Shown one piece after another: positions 17,209-25,584 of a stretch of 64,000 nt of DNA; position 1 is the first letter of the stretch; each line of letters opens with the position of its first letter. Where the stretch lies: assembly GCA_945619025.1 (NCBI GenBank), contig CALZBJ010000003.1:1-64000 (forward strand), in the 5' to 3' direction. A program made the position numbers and the translations under genes. The stretch comes from CALZBJ01 sp945619025. GTDB lineage: Bacteria; Pseudomonadota; Gammaproteobacteria; Cardiobacteriales; Wohlfahrtiimonadaceae. The notes under the pieces were generated by a model. That model had not been told where the DNA came from, did not search any database, and was given only the letters and a program-made list of their open reading frames with translations.

Positions 17209-18081
17209 ATGCCAGAAACTAAAGATTTAGTGCTACGCGCCAATACATTACCATCGACCGCAGAAGGCCTCGATGCGTACATTAGTGCGATTGCCGATAT
17301 CCCTACATTAAGTGCTGAGGAAGAGCGCGAACTTGCGTATCGTTTCATTCAGCATGAGGATCTGCATGCAGCACAAAGTTTAATCTTATCGCACCTCAAA
17401 TTTGTCGTGCACATTGCCAAAAGCTATACCGGCTACGGACTTCCGCTCATCGATTTAGTACAAGAGGGGAATGTCGGGCTGATGAAAGCGGTGAAACGCT
17501 TTGACCCAAGCTTTAATGTGCGTTTGATCTCATTTGCGGTGTATTGGATTAAATCGGAGATTCATAACTTTGTGATCCAAAATTGGCGCATTGTTAAAGT
17601 TGCGACTACAAAAGCGCAGCGAAAACTCTTTTTCAATCTCCGTTCATCAAAAGAGCATCTCGGCTGGCTCTCGAAAAAAGAAGCTAAAGAGATCGCCAAA
17701 GAGCTCAACGTGAGTTTAGAAGAGGTGAAACGCATGGAGATGCGCCTCTTCTCGAACGACTTGGCCTTTGATCTTCCCCAATCGGGCGCGGATGAAGAGG
17801 GTTATACGCCATCTGATTGGCTCTCTGATGAAGGTAAAGATCCGTCGGTGATTGTAGAAGCGAATGATAACGCGGAACACACGCAAGAGAAATTGCTTGC
17901 GGCGCTCGAAACACTTGATGAACGCAGTAAAGACATTATCGTCCAGCGTTGGATGCGTGATGAAGATGAAGCGCGACCTACGCTTACCGATCTTGCGGAA
18001 AAATATTCAGTTTCGGCTGAACGCATTCGCCAGATCGAGAATCAGGCGATGAGTCGAATGAAAAGCTTATTAGTCATTTAA
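17209..18081 (+). CDS. rpoH: RNA polymerase heat-shock sigma factor RpoH (sigma-32)
   Basis: 290 aa, close to the family's 284. Region 2 contains LVQEGNVGLMKAVKRFDP and AVYWIKSEIHNFVIQNWRIVK; directly after is the RpoH box (TTKAQRKLFFNLR near 129-141), which separates sigma-32 from sigma-S and sigma-70. Region 4 ends in a helix-turn-helix (LTDLAEKYSVSAERIRQIENQAMSRMK). It directs transcription of chaperone and protease genes. A near-perfect Shine-Dalgarno TGAGGAGGT precedes ATG 17209. Own promoter and terminator. Confidence 0.95.
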   Translation: MPETKDLVLRANTLPSTAEGLDAYISAIADIPTLSAEEERELAYRFIQHEDLHAAQSLILSHLKFVVHIAKSYTGYGLPLIDLVQEGNVGLMKAVKRFDPSFNVRLISFAVYWIKSEIHNFVIQNWRIVKVATTKAQRKLFFNLRSSKEHLGWLSKKEAKEIAKELNVSLEEVKRMEMRLFSNDLAFDLPQSGADEEGYTPSDWLSDEGKDPSVIVEANDNAEHTQEKLLAALETLDERSKDIIVQRWMRDEDEARPTLTDLAEKYSVSAERIRQIENQAMSRMKSLLVI

Positions 18082-18088
18082 TCGATTT

Positions 18089-18124
18089 AAAAGAGACTCA
18101 AGAGAGAACACTTGGGTCTTTTTC
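18089..18124 (+). terminator. Terminator after rpoH
   Basis: An 8-bp stem (18095-18102 with 18111-18118, one G-T wobble) extended by A/T pairs, T5 tail. Partial read-through into the next operon is possible because the next ribosome site starts only 8 nt later. Confidence 0.7.
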
Positions 18125-18142
18125 TATATAGGGAGAGAAAAG

Positions 18143-18712
18143 ATGCTAGTTAAAAACGAGTTTGCCGAGAGCATTCGCGTCAAGGAGAAAGCGCTTGAGT
18201 GCTTGGTAGACGTTGTGGAGACAACGGGGCAAGCCCTAATCGATACCTTCCACCAAGGCGGCAAAGTCTATATTTGTGGCAATGGTGGATCGGCGGCCGA
18301 TGCGCAACATTTTGCGGCGGAATTGATCAATCGATTTGAAAAAGAGCGTTGTCCCCTCCCCGCGGTTGCGCTCACCACAGACAGTTCTAATTTAACGTCC
18401 ATTGCCAATGATTACAGCTACGAGGTGGTGTTTTCAAAACAGCTCGAAGCGTTGGGCGATGAGAAAGATACCCTCGTAGCCATTAGTACGAGCGGAAACT
18501 CAGTGAGCATCAATAATGCGATCGAGGTAGCGATCGAGAAAGGAATGCGCGTCATCTTACTCACCGGTGAAGATGGCGGGAAATCGAATGGATTCGACTA
18601 TGATTCATTAATGCGCGTTAAAGTGCCAAGTAAACGCACGGCGCGAATCCAAGAAGTGCATATGTTAATTATCCATACCTGGTGTGTATTGGTGGATAAC
18701 GAATTTGCGTAA
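18143..18712 (+). CDS. SIS-domain protein: phosphoheptose isomerase GmhA or initiation factor DiaA
   Basis: 189-aa SIS-domain protein. The sugar-phosphate binding Ser motif is in CGNGGSAADAQHF (about 49-61) and STSGNS (about 114-119). Two features of catalytic GmhA are kept: Glu in FAAEL and His in RIQEVHM. The neighbour is a DolP-like gene, as in E. coli diaA-dolP, where DiaA is a non-enzymatic DnaA-binding GmhA homologue. GmhA would make ADP-heptose precursor for LPS; DiaA would help start replication. Pseudomonas-type relatives in this same context are usually labelled GmhA. I cannot choose. GGGAGAG before ATG 18143. Confidence 0.82.
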   Translation: MLVKNEFAESIRVKEKALECLVDVVETTGQALIDTFHQGGKVYICGNGGSAADAQHFAAELINRFEKERCPLPAVALTTDSSNLTSIANDYSYEVVFSKQLEALGDEKDTLVAISTSGNSVSINNAIEVAIEKGMRVILLTGEDGGKSNGFDYDSLMRVKVPSKRTARIQEVHMLIIHTWCVLVDNEFA

Positions 18713-18772
18713 GCTTGGAATGAATCCCTTAAAAAACATTAAAATCCATTTGAAAGCACAAAGCGAGACGAT

Positions 18773-19360
18773 ATGAAAATGAAAAATTTAAAAATGATCA
18801 TTGGAAGTTTAGCAATGCTATTAACGCTCAATGCCTGTGCCCCAGCGCTGATTGCTGGCGGTGTTGGTGCGGGAGCGTTAGGTGTAAATGAACGGCGAAC
18901 CTCCGGCGTTTTAGTAGAAGATCAGTCAATCGAAGTAAAAGCACAGCATAAAATAAAAGATTATCCTGATCGTCAAAAAGCGCACGTTAGCGTCCTAAGT
19001 TATAACCAACGGGTGCTATTGACAGGGGAAGTCCCGAGCCGTGATTTTGGTCTTCGCGCAGAGCGAGACATTCGGTCGGTTGAGCATGTAAGAGATGTTA
19101 TTAATGAGCTAATTATTAGTGAACCTGCGTCCGTTGCTAGCATTAGTAATGACGCACTCATCACCTCAAAAGTGAAGACAGCGCTCACAGCACAAATTAA
19201 GAAAAAAGGCTTTAACTCAGCTCACGTCAAGGTGAAAACTGAGCGCGGCATCGTCTATCTCATGGGGATTGTGACCCGTGAAGAGGCGGATATCGCAGTC
19301 AATATTGTGCGCGGCGTGTCGGGGGTGGCTGAGATTGTTCCACTCTTTGAAATTCAGTAA
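18773..19360 (+). CDS. dolP: DolP-like dual-BON-domain outer-membrane lipoprotein
   Basis: 195 aa. Signal peptide with lipobox LNAC (lipidated Cys22), then a Gly-rich segment, followed by two BON domains (about 50-115 and 125-193), each with a VLLTGEV- or VYLMGIV-type core. E. coli DolP (YraP) binds anionic phospholipid at the division site and supports outer-membrane integrity and BAM function. The position directly behind the SIS-domain gene matches the E. coli diaA-dolP order. The 60-bp gap has no terminator, so it is likely co-transcribed. Confidence 0.88.
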   Translation: MKMKNLKMIIGSLAMLLTLNACAPALIAGGVGAGALGVNERRTSGVLVEDQSIEVKAQHKIKDYPDRQKAHVSVLSYNQRVLLTGEVPSRDFGLRAERDIRSVEHVRDVINELIISEPASVASISNDALITSKVKTALTAQIKKKGFNSAHVKVKTERGIVYLMGIVTREEADIAVNIVRGVSGVAEIVPLFEIQ

Positions 19361-19398
19361 ATAACCATTAATACAGACAAGAAAAGGAATTAAAATAT

Positions 19399-20745
19399 AT
19401 GCAAAAGTATGATGCTATCGTAATTGGTGCGGGCTCAGGCGGACTCTCATTTGCTGAGCGAGCAGCGAGCTACGGCGCGAAATGCCTTTTGATTGAAAAA
19501 AGCGAACTGGGCGGTACCTGCGTAAACGTTGGCTGTGTGCCGAAGAAAATTCTCTGGAATGCGGCAACGGTTGCCCATGCCATTGGGGATGCGAAGGGTT
19601 ACGGCTTTGACGTTGAGAAAAAAGGGTTTGATTGGAAAACCTTAAAAGCAAAAAGCGATCAATACATCAACAATATCACCTCATGGTATGGCGAAAGCTA
19701 TATTCCAGGGGCGGGGATTGAGCTTGTTCACGGCGCGGCAAAATTTGTTAATAACAATACCGTAAGCGTCGATGGAAAAGAGTACACCGCCGATAAAATC
19801 GTGATCTCAACCGGGGGCTATCCACTTGTTCCGAATGTACCGGGCGCAGAATATGGCATTACTTCAAACGAGTTTTTCTCCATTGAAGAACTTCCAAAGC
19901 GCGTTGCCGTTGTGGGCGCGGGCTATATCGCTGTTGAAATCGCACAAGTTTTAAGTACATTTGGCGTTGAGTCGCATCTTCTTTGCCGCCGTGAAATGGT
20001 GCTGCGTTCATTTGACCCATTTGTTACCGAGCATTTAGAAGAAGAGCTTGAAAAGAGCGTGAATCTCCATCGGCACAGTGAAGTGGAAAAAGTGGAGAAA
20101 AACGCCGATGGATCACTCACGATCACCACGAAAAAAGGCGATACCGTTGAAGCGGATCTCTTAATTTGGGCGATTGGTCGCGGACTCAATACACGTAATA
20201 TTGGACTCGAAAATACCGATGTTGTGATCAATGATGATGACTCCATCTCGACCGATGAATTCCAAGAAACCAACGTGAAAGGCATTTACGCGGTGGGCGA
20301 TATCACCGGTAAATTCCCGTTAACGCCAGTTGCGATTGCAGCGGCGCGCCGTATGGCCGATCGCATGTACGGTGGTATGGAAGGGCGTTTCCTCAAATAT
20401 GAAAATATTGCGAGCATCGTCTTTAGTCATCCCGCGATTGGAACGGTGGGGTTAACTGAGCAAGAAGCGATTGAGAAATATGGTGAAGAAAACCTTAAAG
20501 TTTACACCACCTCATTTACCTCAATGTACTCAACCTTTAGCGATCATCCGGTAAAAACGGCGATGAAAATGATCTGTGAAGGGCGCGATGAGAAGATCGT
20601 GGGCATTCATATGTATGGTCCGCAAGTTGACGAGATGCTGCAAGGATTCGCGGTAGCCGTTAACATGGGCGCAACTCGTCAAGACTTTAACGACACCGTT
20701 GCACTTCACCCAACTTCAGCGGAAGAACTTTCAACGCTTCGTTAG
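19399..20745 (+). CDS. gor: Glutathione-disulfide reductase
   Basis: 448-aa FAD flavoprotein, full length. FAD-binding GAGSGG near residues 10-15, redox-active pair in GGTCVNVGCVPKK (Cys about 42 and 47), NAD(P)-binding GAGYIAVE near 173, with RR in the following strand end (LLCRRE) as expected for NADPH, and C-terminal catalytic HPTSAEE. It reduces GSSG to GSH with NADPH. AAGGAA before ATG 19399, 38 bp after dolP. Mycothione or trypanothione specificity is unlikely in this lineage. Confidence 0.93.
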   Translation: MQKYDAIVIGAGSGGLSFAERAASYGAKCLLIEKSELGGTCVNVGCVPKKILWNAATVAHAIGDAKGYGFDVEKKGFDWKTLKAKSDQYINNITSWYGESYIPGAGIELVHGAAKFVNNNTVSVDGKEYTADKIVISTGGYPLVPNVPGAEYGITSNEFFSIEELPKRVAVVGAGYIAVEIAQVLSTFGVESHLLCRREMVLRSFDPFVTEHLEEELEKSVNLHRHSEVEKVEKNADGSLTITTKKGDTVEADLLIWAIGRGLNTRNIGLENTDVVINDDDSISTDEFQETNVKGIYAVGDITGKFPLTPVAIAAARRMADRMYGGMEGRFLKYENIASIVFSHPAIGTVGLTEQEAIEKYGEENLKVYTTSFTSMYSTFSDHPVKTAMKMICEGRDEKIVGIHMYGPQVDEMLQGFAVAVNMGATRQDFNDTVALHPTSAEELSTLR

Positions 20746-20780
20746 CGGAAAGCCGATTAAAATTTTGTAGAGACTAATTG

Positions 20781-22259
20781 ATGTTTGATTTATTTCAGGG
20801 ATTGGATTTTTCGGTAGCAGTCGTACTCATTTTCTCGATTGGGTTGGTACTCGCATTTGAGTTTGTTAATGGATTTCACGATACGGCCAATGCGGTCGCA
20901 ACCGTCATCTACACGAAATCAATGAAGCCACGGATGGCTGTATTCTTATCAGGTATCTTTAACTTCTTAGGCGTGCTTTTAGGAGGGCTCGGGGTTGCCT
21001 ACGCGATCGTCAACCTCCTGCCGATGGACCTTTTAGCAAGTGCATCATCGGTGAAAGGCATCGTCATGGTCTTTTCATTATTGATATCGGCATTAATTTG
21101 GAACTTGGGAACTTGGTATTTCGGGATTCCGGCATCAAGTTCCCATACCTTAATTGGATCCATTTTAGGGGTGGGCCTTGCAAACGCGCTCATGACCGAT
21201 CGCTCCATTTTTGTGGGAGTGAACTGGTCAAAAGCGATGGGTGTATTTGAGTCGCTCCTCTTTTCGCCCATTATCGGGGCGGGGCTTGCGGGGTTATTGC
21301 TGCTCTTTTTCCTTAAATGGAAACCGAAAAGCTACATTCACAAAACGCCTTATCAGCGCCACGTGATTGAAAAACGTAAACGTCCTCCATTTTGGCCCCG
21401 TTTCTGGTTGATCTGTTCGGCGCTCGGCATGAGTTATGCTCATGGACAAAACGATGGGCAGAAAGGGATTGGGCTTGTAATGCTGGTGCTCTTTAGTTTA
21501 ATGCCGGCAAAATTTGTCTTAGATATGAATTCAAGTGCCTTTGAAATTGGGCAAACGCGGGCAGCGGCGGAGCATATGATTGAGTATTATCATGCCAATC
21601 AAAAGACGATCGATTCGATCTTTCCCGCCGGTGAAAAAGAGCAAATTATAAAAGGGGAAGAGCAGCTTTTCTCCTGTGAAATGTCCGAAGTGGATGTTCA
21701 CGCAGCAAAATTGATGAATATTTTAGAAGGCGTGCACGATTACGATGCGCTTGATGTGGATCAGCGTTGGGCAGTGCGTAATGAGGTGATGTGTTTAGCG
21801 AGCGTTGCGAAAACGCTTGAGTCTTCGAAAGAGATTCCTGAAAACTATCGTAAATCGTACCATTCAATTGCTCAGGATTTAACGAAAACGACGCAATACG
21901 CGCCATTTTGGGTGATTGTTGCGGTGGCGATGGCGTTAGGATCGGGAACGATGATCGGCTGGCGACGTGTGGTTGAAACCGTTGGCGGCAAGATCGGGAA
22001 AAAAGATATGACCTACGCGCAAGGGTTAAGTGCGCAGATTGTATCGGGGGTTGCGATTGCCTCAGCGAGCCATTTAGGCTTCCCCGTATCAACAACGCAC
22101 ATTCTATCGAGCTCCGTTGCGGGAACGATGGTAGCGAACAAAGCGGGATTGCAAAAATCGACGGTGAAAAATATTTTAATTGCGTGGATTCTAACGCTGC
22201 CTGTCTCCACAGGTTTGTCGTTTGGACTCTACTATTTAGGAACCGCATTGTTTGTATGA
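20781..22259 (+). CDS. pit: Low-affinity inorganic phosphate transporter (PiT family)
   Basis: 492 aa from ATG 20781 (a TTG codon just before it is not needed). The two PiT signatures are visible: FEFVNGFHDTANAVATVIYTK near the N-terminus and a second repeat copy GFPVSTTHILSSSVAGTM near the C-terminus. About 10 membrane segments with a large soluble loop at about 240-380. It imports metal-phosphate by H+ symport. Its stop overlaps the tsaC start (ATGA), so the two are translationally coupled. The length is near E. coli PitA (499 aa). Confidence 0.92.
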   Translation: MFDLFQGLDFSVAVVLIFSIGLVLAFEFVNGFHDTANAVATVIYTKSMKPRMAVFLSGIFNFLGVLLGGLGVAYAIVNLLPMDLLASASSVKGIVMVFSLLISALIWNLGTWYFGIPASSSHTLIGSILGVGLANALMTDRSIFVGVNWSKAMGVFESLLFSPIIGAGLAGLLLLFFLKWKPKSYIHKTPYQRHVIEKRKRPPFWPRFWLICSALGMSYAHGQNDGQKGIGLVMLVLFSLMPAKFVLDMNSSAFEIGQTRAAAEHMIEYYHANQKTIDSIFPAGEKEQIIKGEEQLFSCEMSEVDVHAAKLMNILEGVHDYDALDVDQRWAVRNEVMCLASVAKTLESSKEIPENYRKSYHSIAQDLTKTTQYAPFWVIVAVAMALGSGTMIGWRRVVETVGGKIGKKDMTYAQGLSAQIVSGVAIASASHLGFPVSTTHILSSSVAGTMVANKAGLQKSTVKNILIAWILTLPVSTGLSFGLYYLGTALFV

Positions 22260-22810
22260 TGTTAGATTTAGATGAAGCAGCTGCTGCGCTTAAAGCAGGG
22301 CAGATTATTGCGCACCCCACGGAAGGGGTGTTTGGATTGGCGGCCGATGCGGCAAATGAAGCAGCGGTCCGAGCCCTTTTGGATCTTAAAAAGCGTCCAG
22401 AAGAGAAGGGATTCATCGTTATGGCGGATTCGCTGACGCGAATTAAACCGTGGCTAAAGCCATTATCCGAGGATGAAGAGGCAAAAATTATGAATGCAAC
22501 CGAGGGCGATTATCGCTATACCTGGATTGTTCCAATTTCGGAGCAGTGTCCACGGTATCTTTCGGGGCAATTTGAATCGCTTGCGATCCGTATCACAAGC
22601 CATCCACTTGCGCATTCATTATGTGAGCGTTTCGGCGGGGCAATTGTCTCAACGAGCGCCAATATTAGTCGTGAAGCACCGCTTAAGAGTGCTGAGGCGA
22701 TTGTTGATGTATTTAAGAGTGATATTGCGGGTGTTTTAGCGGGCAGCGTTGGAACATTGAGCCGTTCAACGCGTATCGACGACCTGAAAACCGGTCAACG
22801 AATTCGTTAA
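22256..22810 (+). CDS. tsaC: Threonylcarbamoyl-AMP synthase TsaC (Sua5/YrdC domain)
   Basis: 184 aa from the ATG at 22256 that overlaps the pit stop; an alternative ATG follows in frame. YrdC-fold markers: HPTEGVFGLAADA (about 20-32), LKKRPEEKGFIV (substrate-binding K/R) and STSANIS (about 143-149). It makes TC-AMP from threonine, bicarbonate and ATP for the t6A37 modification of ANN-decoding tRNAs. It is the short TsaC form without the Sua5 C-terminal domain. Co-transcribed with pit. Confidence 0.92.
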   Translation: MMLDLDEAAAALKAGQIIAHPTEGVFGLAADAANEAAVRALLDLKKRPEEKGFIVMADSLTRIKPWLKPLSEDEEAKIMNATEGDYRYTWIVPISEQCPRYLSGQFESLAIRITSHPLAHSLCERFGGAIVSTSANISREAPLKSAEAIVDVFKSDIAGVLAGSVGTLSRSTRIDDLKTGQRIR

Positions 22811-22847
22811 TCACCCCGTTTAGAAAAGGTAGAGAGGTAAAATTTTT

Positions 22848-23342
22848 ATGATTGAGATTCCAGATATGGACCTTGCGTGTATCGCGCCCAATGCAAAAGA
22901 GATCACAATGAAATATTACGGTGGTCAAGAGCGTAAGGTGTACGTTGTAGACGAAGAGGTTCCTTATCCTACAGGCCGTTTGATTGTGTCGCGCACCAAT
23001 CCAGAAGGGGTGATCACACAAGCGAACAAGGCATTCGTAGATATCTCAGGCTATGAGCGAGATGAATTAATTGGCATGCCACACTGTGTACTTCGCCACC
23101 CCGATGTACCGTCCGCGATCTTTAAAGATATGTGGGATCACATCAAGGCCAATAAACCTTGGTACGGTTATGTCAAAAACTTATGTAAAGATGGTCGTTA
23201 CTACTGGGTATATGCGTCGGTGAACGCAACCTACGTCGATGGCGAGCTAAAAGCGGTCACCTCTGTGCGTCGTAAACCATCGCGTGAAAAAGTGGAAGAG
23301 ACAATTGAGCTAATTAAGCGTTTAAATGCTGAGAATGCATAA
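22848..23342 (+). CDS. Stand-alone Aer-type PAS domain protein (copy 1)
   Basis: 164 aa made almost only of one PAS domain (about 44-150), with a short N-terminal strand segment (KVYVVDEEVPYP) and a C-terminal helix. It matches the PAS of the aerotaxis receptor Aer: NKAFVDISGY, RHPDVP, MWDHIKANKPWYGYVKN and YYWVYASV. The RHPD and W-G-VKN residues line the FAD pocket in Aer, so FAD binding and redox or oxygen sensing are plausible. No transmembrane, HAMP, kinase, GGDEF or MCP signalling part is present. It is 37 bp after tsaC, without a terminator. A close paralogue follows. Output partner unknown. Confidence 0.85.
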   Translation: MIEIPDMDLACIAPNAKEITMKYYGGQERKVYVVDEEVPYPTGRLIVSRTNPEGVITQANKAFVDISGYERDELIGMPHCVLRHPDVPSAIFKDMWDHIKANKPWYGYVKNLCKDGRYYWVYASVNATYVDGELKAVTSVRRKPSREKVEETIELIKRLNAENA

Positions 23343-23467
23343 CTAAATTTAACGCTTTATTGATCTTAATTGAACTCCTCTGAAATATTGATTGGCTATG
23401 TTTCATTCAGATTATAGTCGTGATACACTGAATTTTATTCAACATATTCGATAGATAGGATGAAGAT

Positions 23468-23986
23468 ATGAGTGAGAATAAAAAAATGTTGCCCGATATG
23501 GAAATCACAGACCTACCCGAGGGCGCTGAGTATGAAGAGATGGAATTAACGTATTATGATGGGGATGCCCGTCGTATCTATGTTGTCGATGAGGAAGTTC
23601 CTTATCCTGACGGCCGTTTAATCGTTTCCCGTACCGATCTTTCCGGTAGAATCACGCATGCCAATAAAGCATTCGTTGATATGTCTGCGTATTCTGAAGA
23701 AGAACTTGTCGGCTCTGCTCACTCAATCTTGCGTCACCCCGACGTTCCCGGTGTTATCTTTAAACAGATGTGGGATACGATCTCAAGCGGTAAACCTTGG
23801 TACGGATATGTAAAAAATCTCCGTAAAGATGGCCGTTATTATTGGGTATATGCATCGGTAAATCCATGCTTTATTGATGGAAAACTTTCGGCATATACGT
23901 CGGTTCGCCGTAAGCCTGCACGAGATAAAGTGGAAGAGACCTTAGACTTGATTGGTAAAATCCATTCAGGGGAAGTTGTTTTATAG
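23468..23986 (+). CDS. Stand-alone Aer-type PAS domain protein (copy 2)
   Basis: 172 aa, a tandem paralogue of the preceding gene: most positions from the YVVDEEVPYP segment to VRRKPARDKVEET are identical or similar. The same putative FAD-pocket residues (RHPDVP, KPWYGYVKN, RKDGRYYWVYASV) are kept; the first 35 residues and the last 10 differ. No output domain. The 125-bp gap holds AT-rich DNA with TATAGT (near 23415) as a possible own promoter, and AGGATGAAG stands before ATG 23468. It is the last gene before a strong terminator. It may form hetero-oligomers with copy 1 (inference). Confidence 0.85.
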   Translation: MSENKKMLPDMEITDLPEGAEYEEMELTYYDGDARRIYVVDEEVPYPDGRLIVSRTDLSGRITHANKAFVDMSAYSEEELVGSAHSILRHPDVPGVIFKQMWDTISSGKPWYGYVKNLRKDGRYYWVYASVNPCFIDGKLSAYTSVRRKPARDKVEETLDLIGKIHSGEVVL

Positions 23987-24032
23987 GATTCGTTTTATAA
24001 ACGATAAACAACCGTTCAACCAGATTGATAAG

Positions 24033-24068
24033 ATGCCTGAGTATTGAAAAATGCTCAGGTATTTTTTT
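24033..24068 (+). terminator. Terminator after the second PAS gene
   Basis: A 9-bp stem (24034-24041 region with 24054-24062, including one G-T pair), 12-nt loop, then T7. It closes the plus-strand run that began downstream of rpoH. Confidence 0.85.
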
Positions 24069-24147
24069 GTCCCATAAAATGTCTCGTGAAATTAGGAAAA
24101 GGGAGAGGAAGCTAGGGGGAGGGGATAGATAATGTAATGGCGGGCAA

Positions 24148-24184
24148 TAAAAAAACCCCAGAACAAATCACTTTGTTTGGGGCT
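24148..24184 (-). terminator. Terminator after rpsT
   Basis: On the minus strand: CCCCAAACAAA-type stem with one bulge, short loop, then TTTTTTTATT (plus-strand A tract 24149-24155). It lies 42 bp past the rpsT stop. Confidence 0.8.
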
Positions 24185-24225
24185 TTGAAACGTGCGTCGT
24201 TTCGCGTCTAGCGTCTTACAACAAA

Positions 24226-24489
24226 TTAAGCGATTGCTTTGATTTGTGAATTTAAACGGCTAACGAGACGAGCTACTTTGTTCTTGTGGATAAGGCCACG
24301 TTTAACAGAACGGTCAAGCGCGCTTTGAGCTTGAACGAGTGCTTTGTTCGCAGCTTCTTTATCATTGCTGTTAATTGCTTTGATAGTTTTTTTAACGTAG
24401 GTTCTTGTCATTGAGCGGTATGATGCGTTTGCCGCTTGGTTTTTAACCGCTTGACGAACTCGTTTTCTTGCTTGTGCTGTATTTGCCAA
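24226..24489 (-). CDS. rpsT: 30S ribosomal protein S20
   Basis: 87 aa, the standard length; Lys/Arg/Ala-rich helical protein starting MANTAQARKRVRQA with conserved SMTRTYVKKTIKA and a C-terminal HKNKVARLVSRLN. It binds the 5' domain and helix 44 of 16S rRNA. Monocistronic; the upstream minus-strand DNA has TTGACA at 24600-24595 and a second possible -35/-10 pair (TTGATC 24579-24574, 17 bp, TTTTAT 24556-24551), neither decisive. The start ATG follows GGAGTATTACC. Confidence 0.95.
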   Translation of the reverse strand: MANTAQARKRVRQAVKNQAANASYRSMTRTYVKKTIKAINSNDKEAANKALVQAQSALDRSVKRGLIHKNKVARLVSRLNSQIKAIA

Positions 24490-24661
24490 GGTAATACTCC
24501 AGTAATAAATCTAATTAAGTTAATGCGTACAGTCTAGGCTGTCGTCATGAATAAAATTCAACTAATCTCATATGATCAACTTTTTTTTAAGATTTGTCAA
24601 TACTTATTCAAAAGTCAATCGTTTAATCTGTAGCTAGTTCGGTTTGAAAGGTTGCACTATT

Positions 24662-25552
24662 TTACACCAATTGTGCGATAAGGTCATCTCGATTTCCAGG
24701 AAGAAGGTCAATTAATGGAATTTCGATCATGGTGTAAGCGCCGGGGGCTTGTTTCGTTGCCGCTCGAGCCGATGAAACAAGGATTTGAGCAGTGAGCGCT
24801 GGGTTATTAACGCGCATATCAAATTCAAAGAGTTGATTTTGCGTTTTGCCAGAAACCCCTTTACGCACGATATTGACGCCGTGGCCGGCATCTTTAAGCT
24901 CATCGACGTTATCGACCTCTTTAATAATGCACTCATCATTTTTGAAGTAATCATCATTTAAGATAGTGGTTTTGATGCTCTCGAAGCTCGCGCCCTCTTC
25001 CACTTCAATATAGACAAGGCGACGATGAACGCCGGTGCCGGTCGGAATGGTGATCGAAAGCGCATCTTTGACCCCTTCAAATGATTTGACCGCCGTTGAA
25101 TGCCCCATACTCATGCCTGGGCCAAAGTTGGTATAGGTGATGCCTTTTGGTGCCGCAGCTAAAAAGACCGCACGTAAAATGGAGTCGGTACCCGGGTCCC
25201 AACCAGCGGAGATCACAGCGCTCACGTTATGGGCTTTCGCGACCGTTTCAAGCTCACGGCGAAGGCTTGTGATATCGCTATGAATATCAAAACTATCAAC
25301 GGTATTAATGCCAAGAGCGAGCATCTCTTTGGCGTATGCGGGAATATGGCGGCTCGGTACGCATAAAATGGCCACATCCACCTTCGGCAGATCGCGAATA
25401 TCGGTAACGATGGGGTAATTTAATCCCTCGATCGGCGTCGCGGTACGGCGGACAATCCCCGCCACAGTGAAATCAGAACTGGCTTCGAGTGCGTCGATAA
25501 CGTAACGGCCAATGTTACCAAAACCGACGACGGCAGCATGAATCGTGCTCAT
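24662..25552 (-). CDS. ddh: meso-Diaminopimelate D-dehydrogenase
   Basis: 296 aa. N-terminal NADP-binding GFGNIG (about 10-15), followed by the dehydrogenase domain with SAGWDPGTDS (about 115-124) and NFGPGMSMGHS, characteristic of Ddh. It makes meso-DAP in a single reductive amination of tetrahydrodipicolinate, bypassing the succinylase branch that most gammaproteobacteria use. The shorter length (about 296 versus 320-326 in Corynebacterium) fits the type II Ddh group. It lies 33 bp behind metN on the same strand. No visible terminator in the 172 bp before rpsT, so read-through into rpsT is possible. Confidence 0.88.
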   Translation of the reverse strand: MSTIHAAVVGFGNIGRYVIDALEASSDFTVAGIVRRTATPIEGLNYPIVTDIRDLPKVDVAILCVPSRHIPAYAKEMLALGINTVDSFDIHSDITSLRRELETVAKAHNVSAVISAGWDPGTDSILRAVFLAAAPKGITYTNFGPGMSMGHSTAVKSFEGVKDALSITIPTGTGVHRRLVYIEVEEGASFESIKTTILNDDYFKNDECIIKEVDNVDELKDAGHGVNIVRKGVSGKTQNQLFEFDMRVNNPALTAQILVSSARAATKQAPGAYTMIEIPLIDLLPGNRDDLIAQLV

Positions 25553-25584
25553 GAAGTCTCCTTTATATTAATAGGTATTTTAAA

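Noticed and set aside
21646..22416. A 256-codon open frame antisense to pit and the start of tsaC
   Set aside because: It lies fully opposite two well-recognised genes, has low-complexity Ser/Pro/Arg-rich content typical of a shadow frame, and has no ribosome site or homology known to me.
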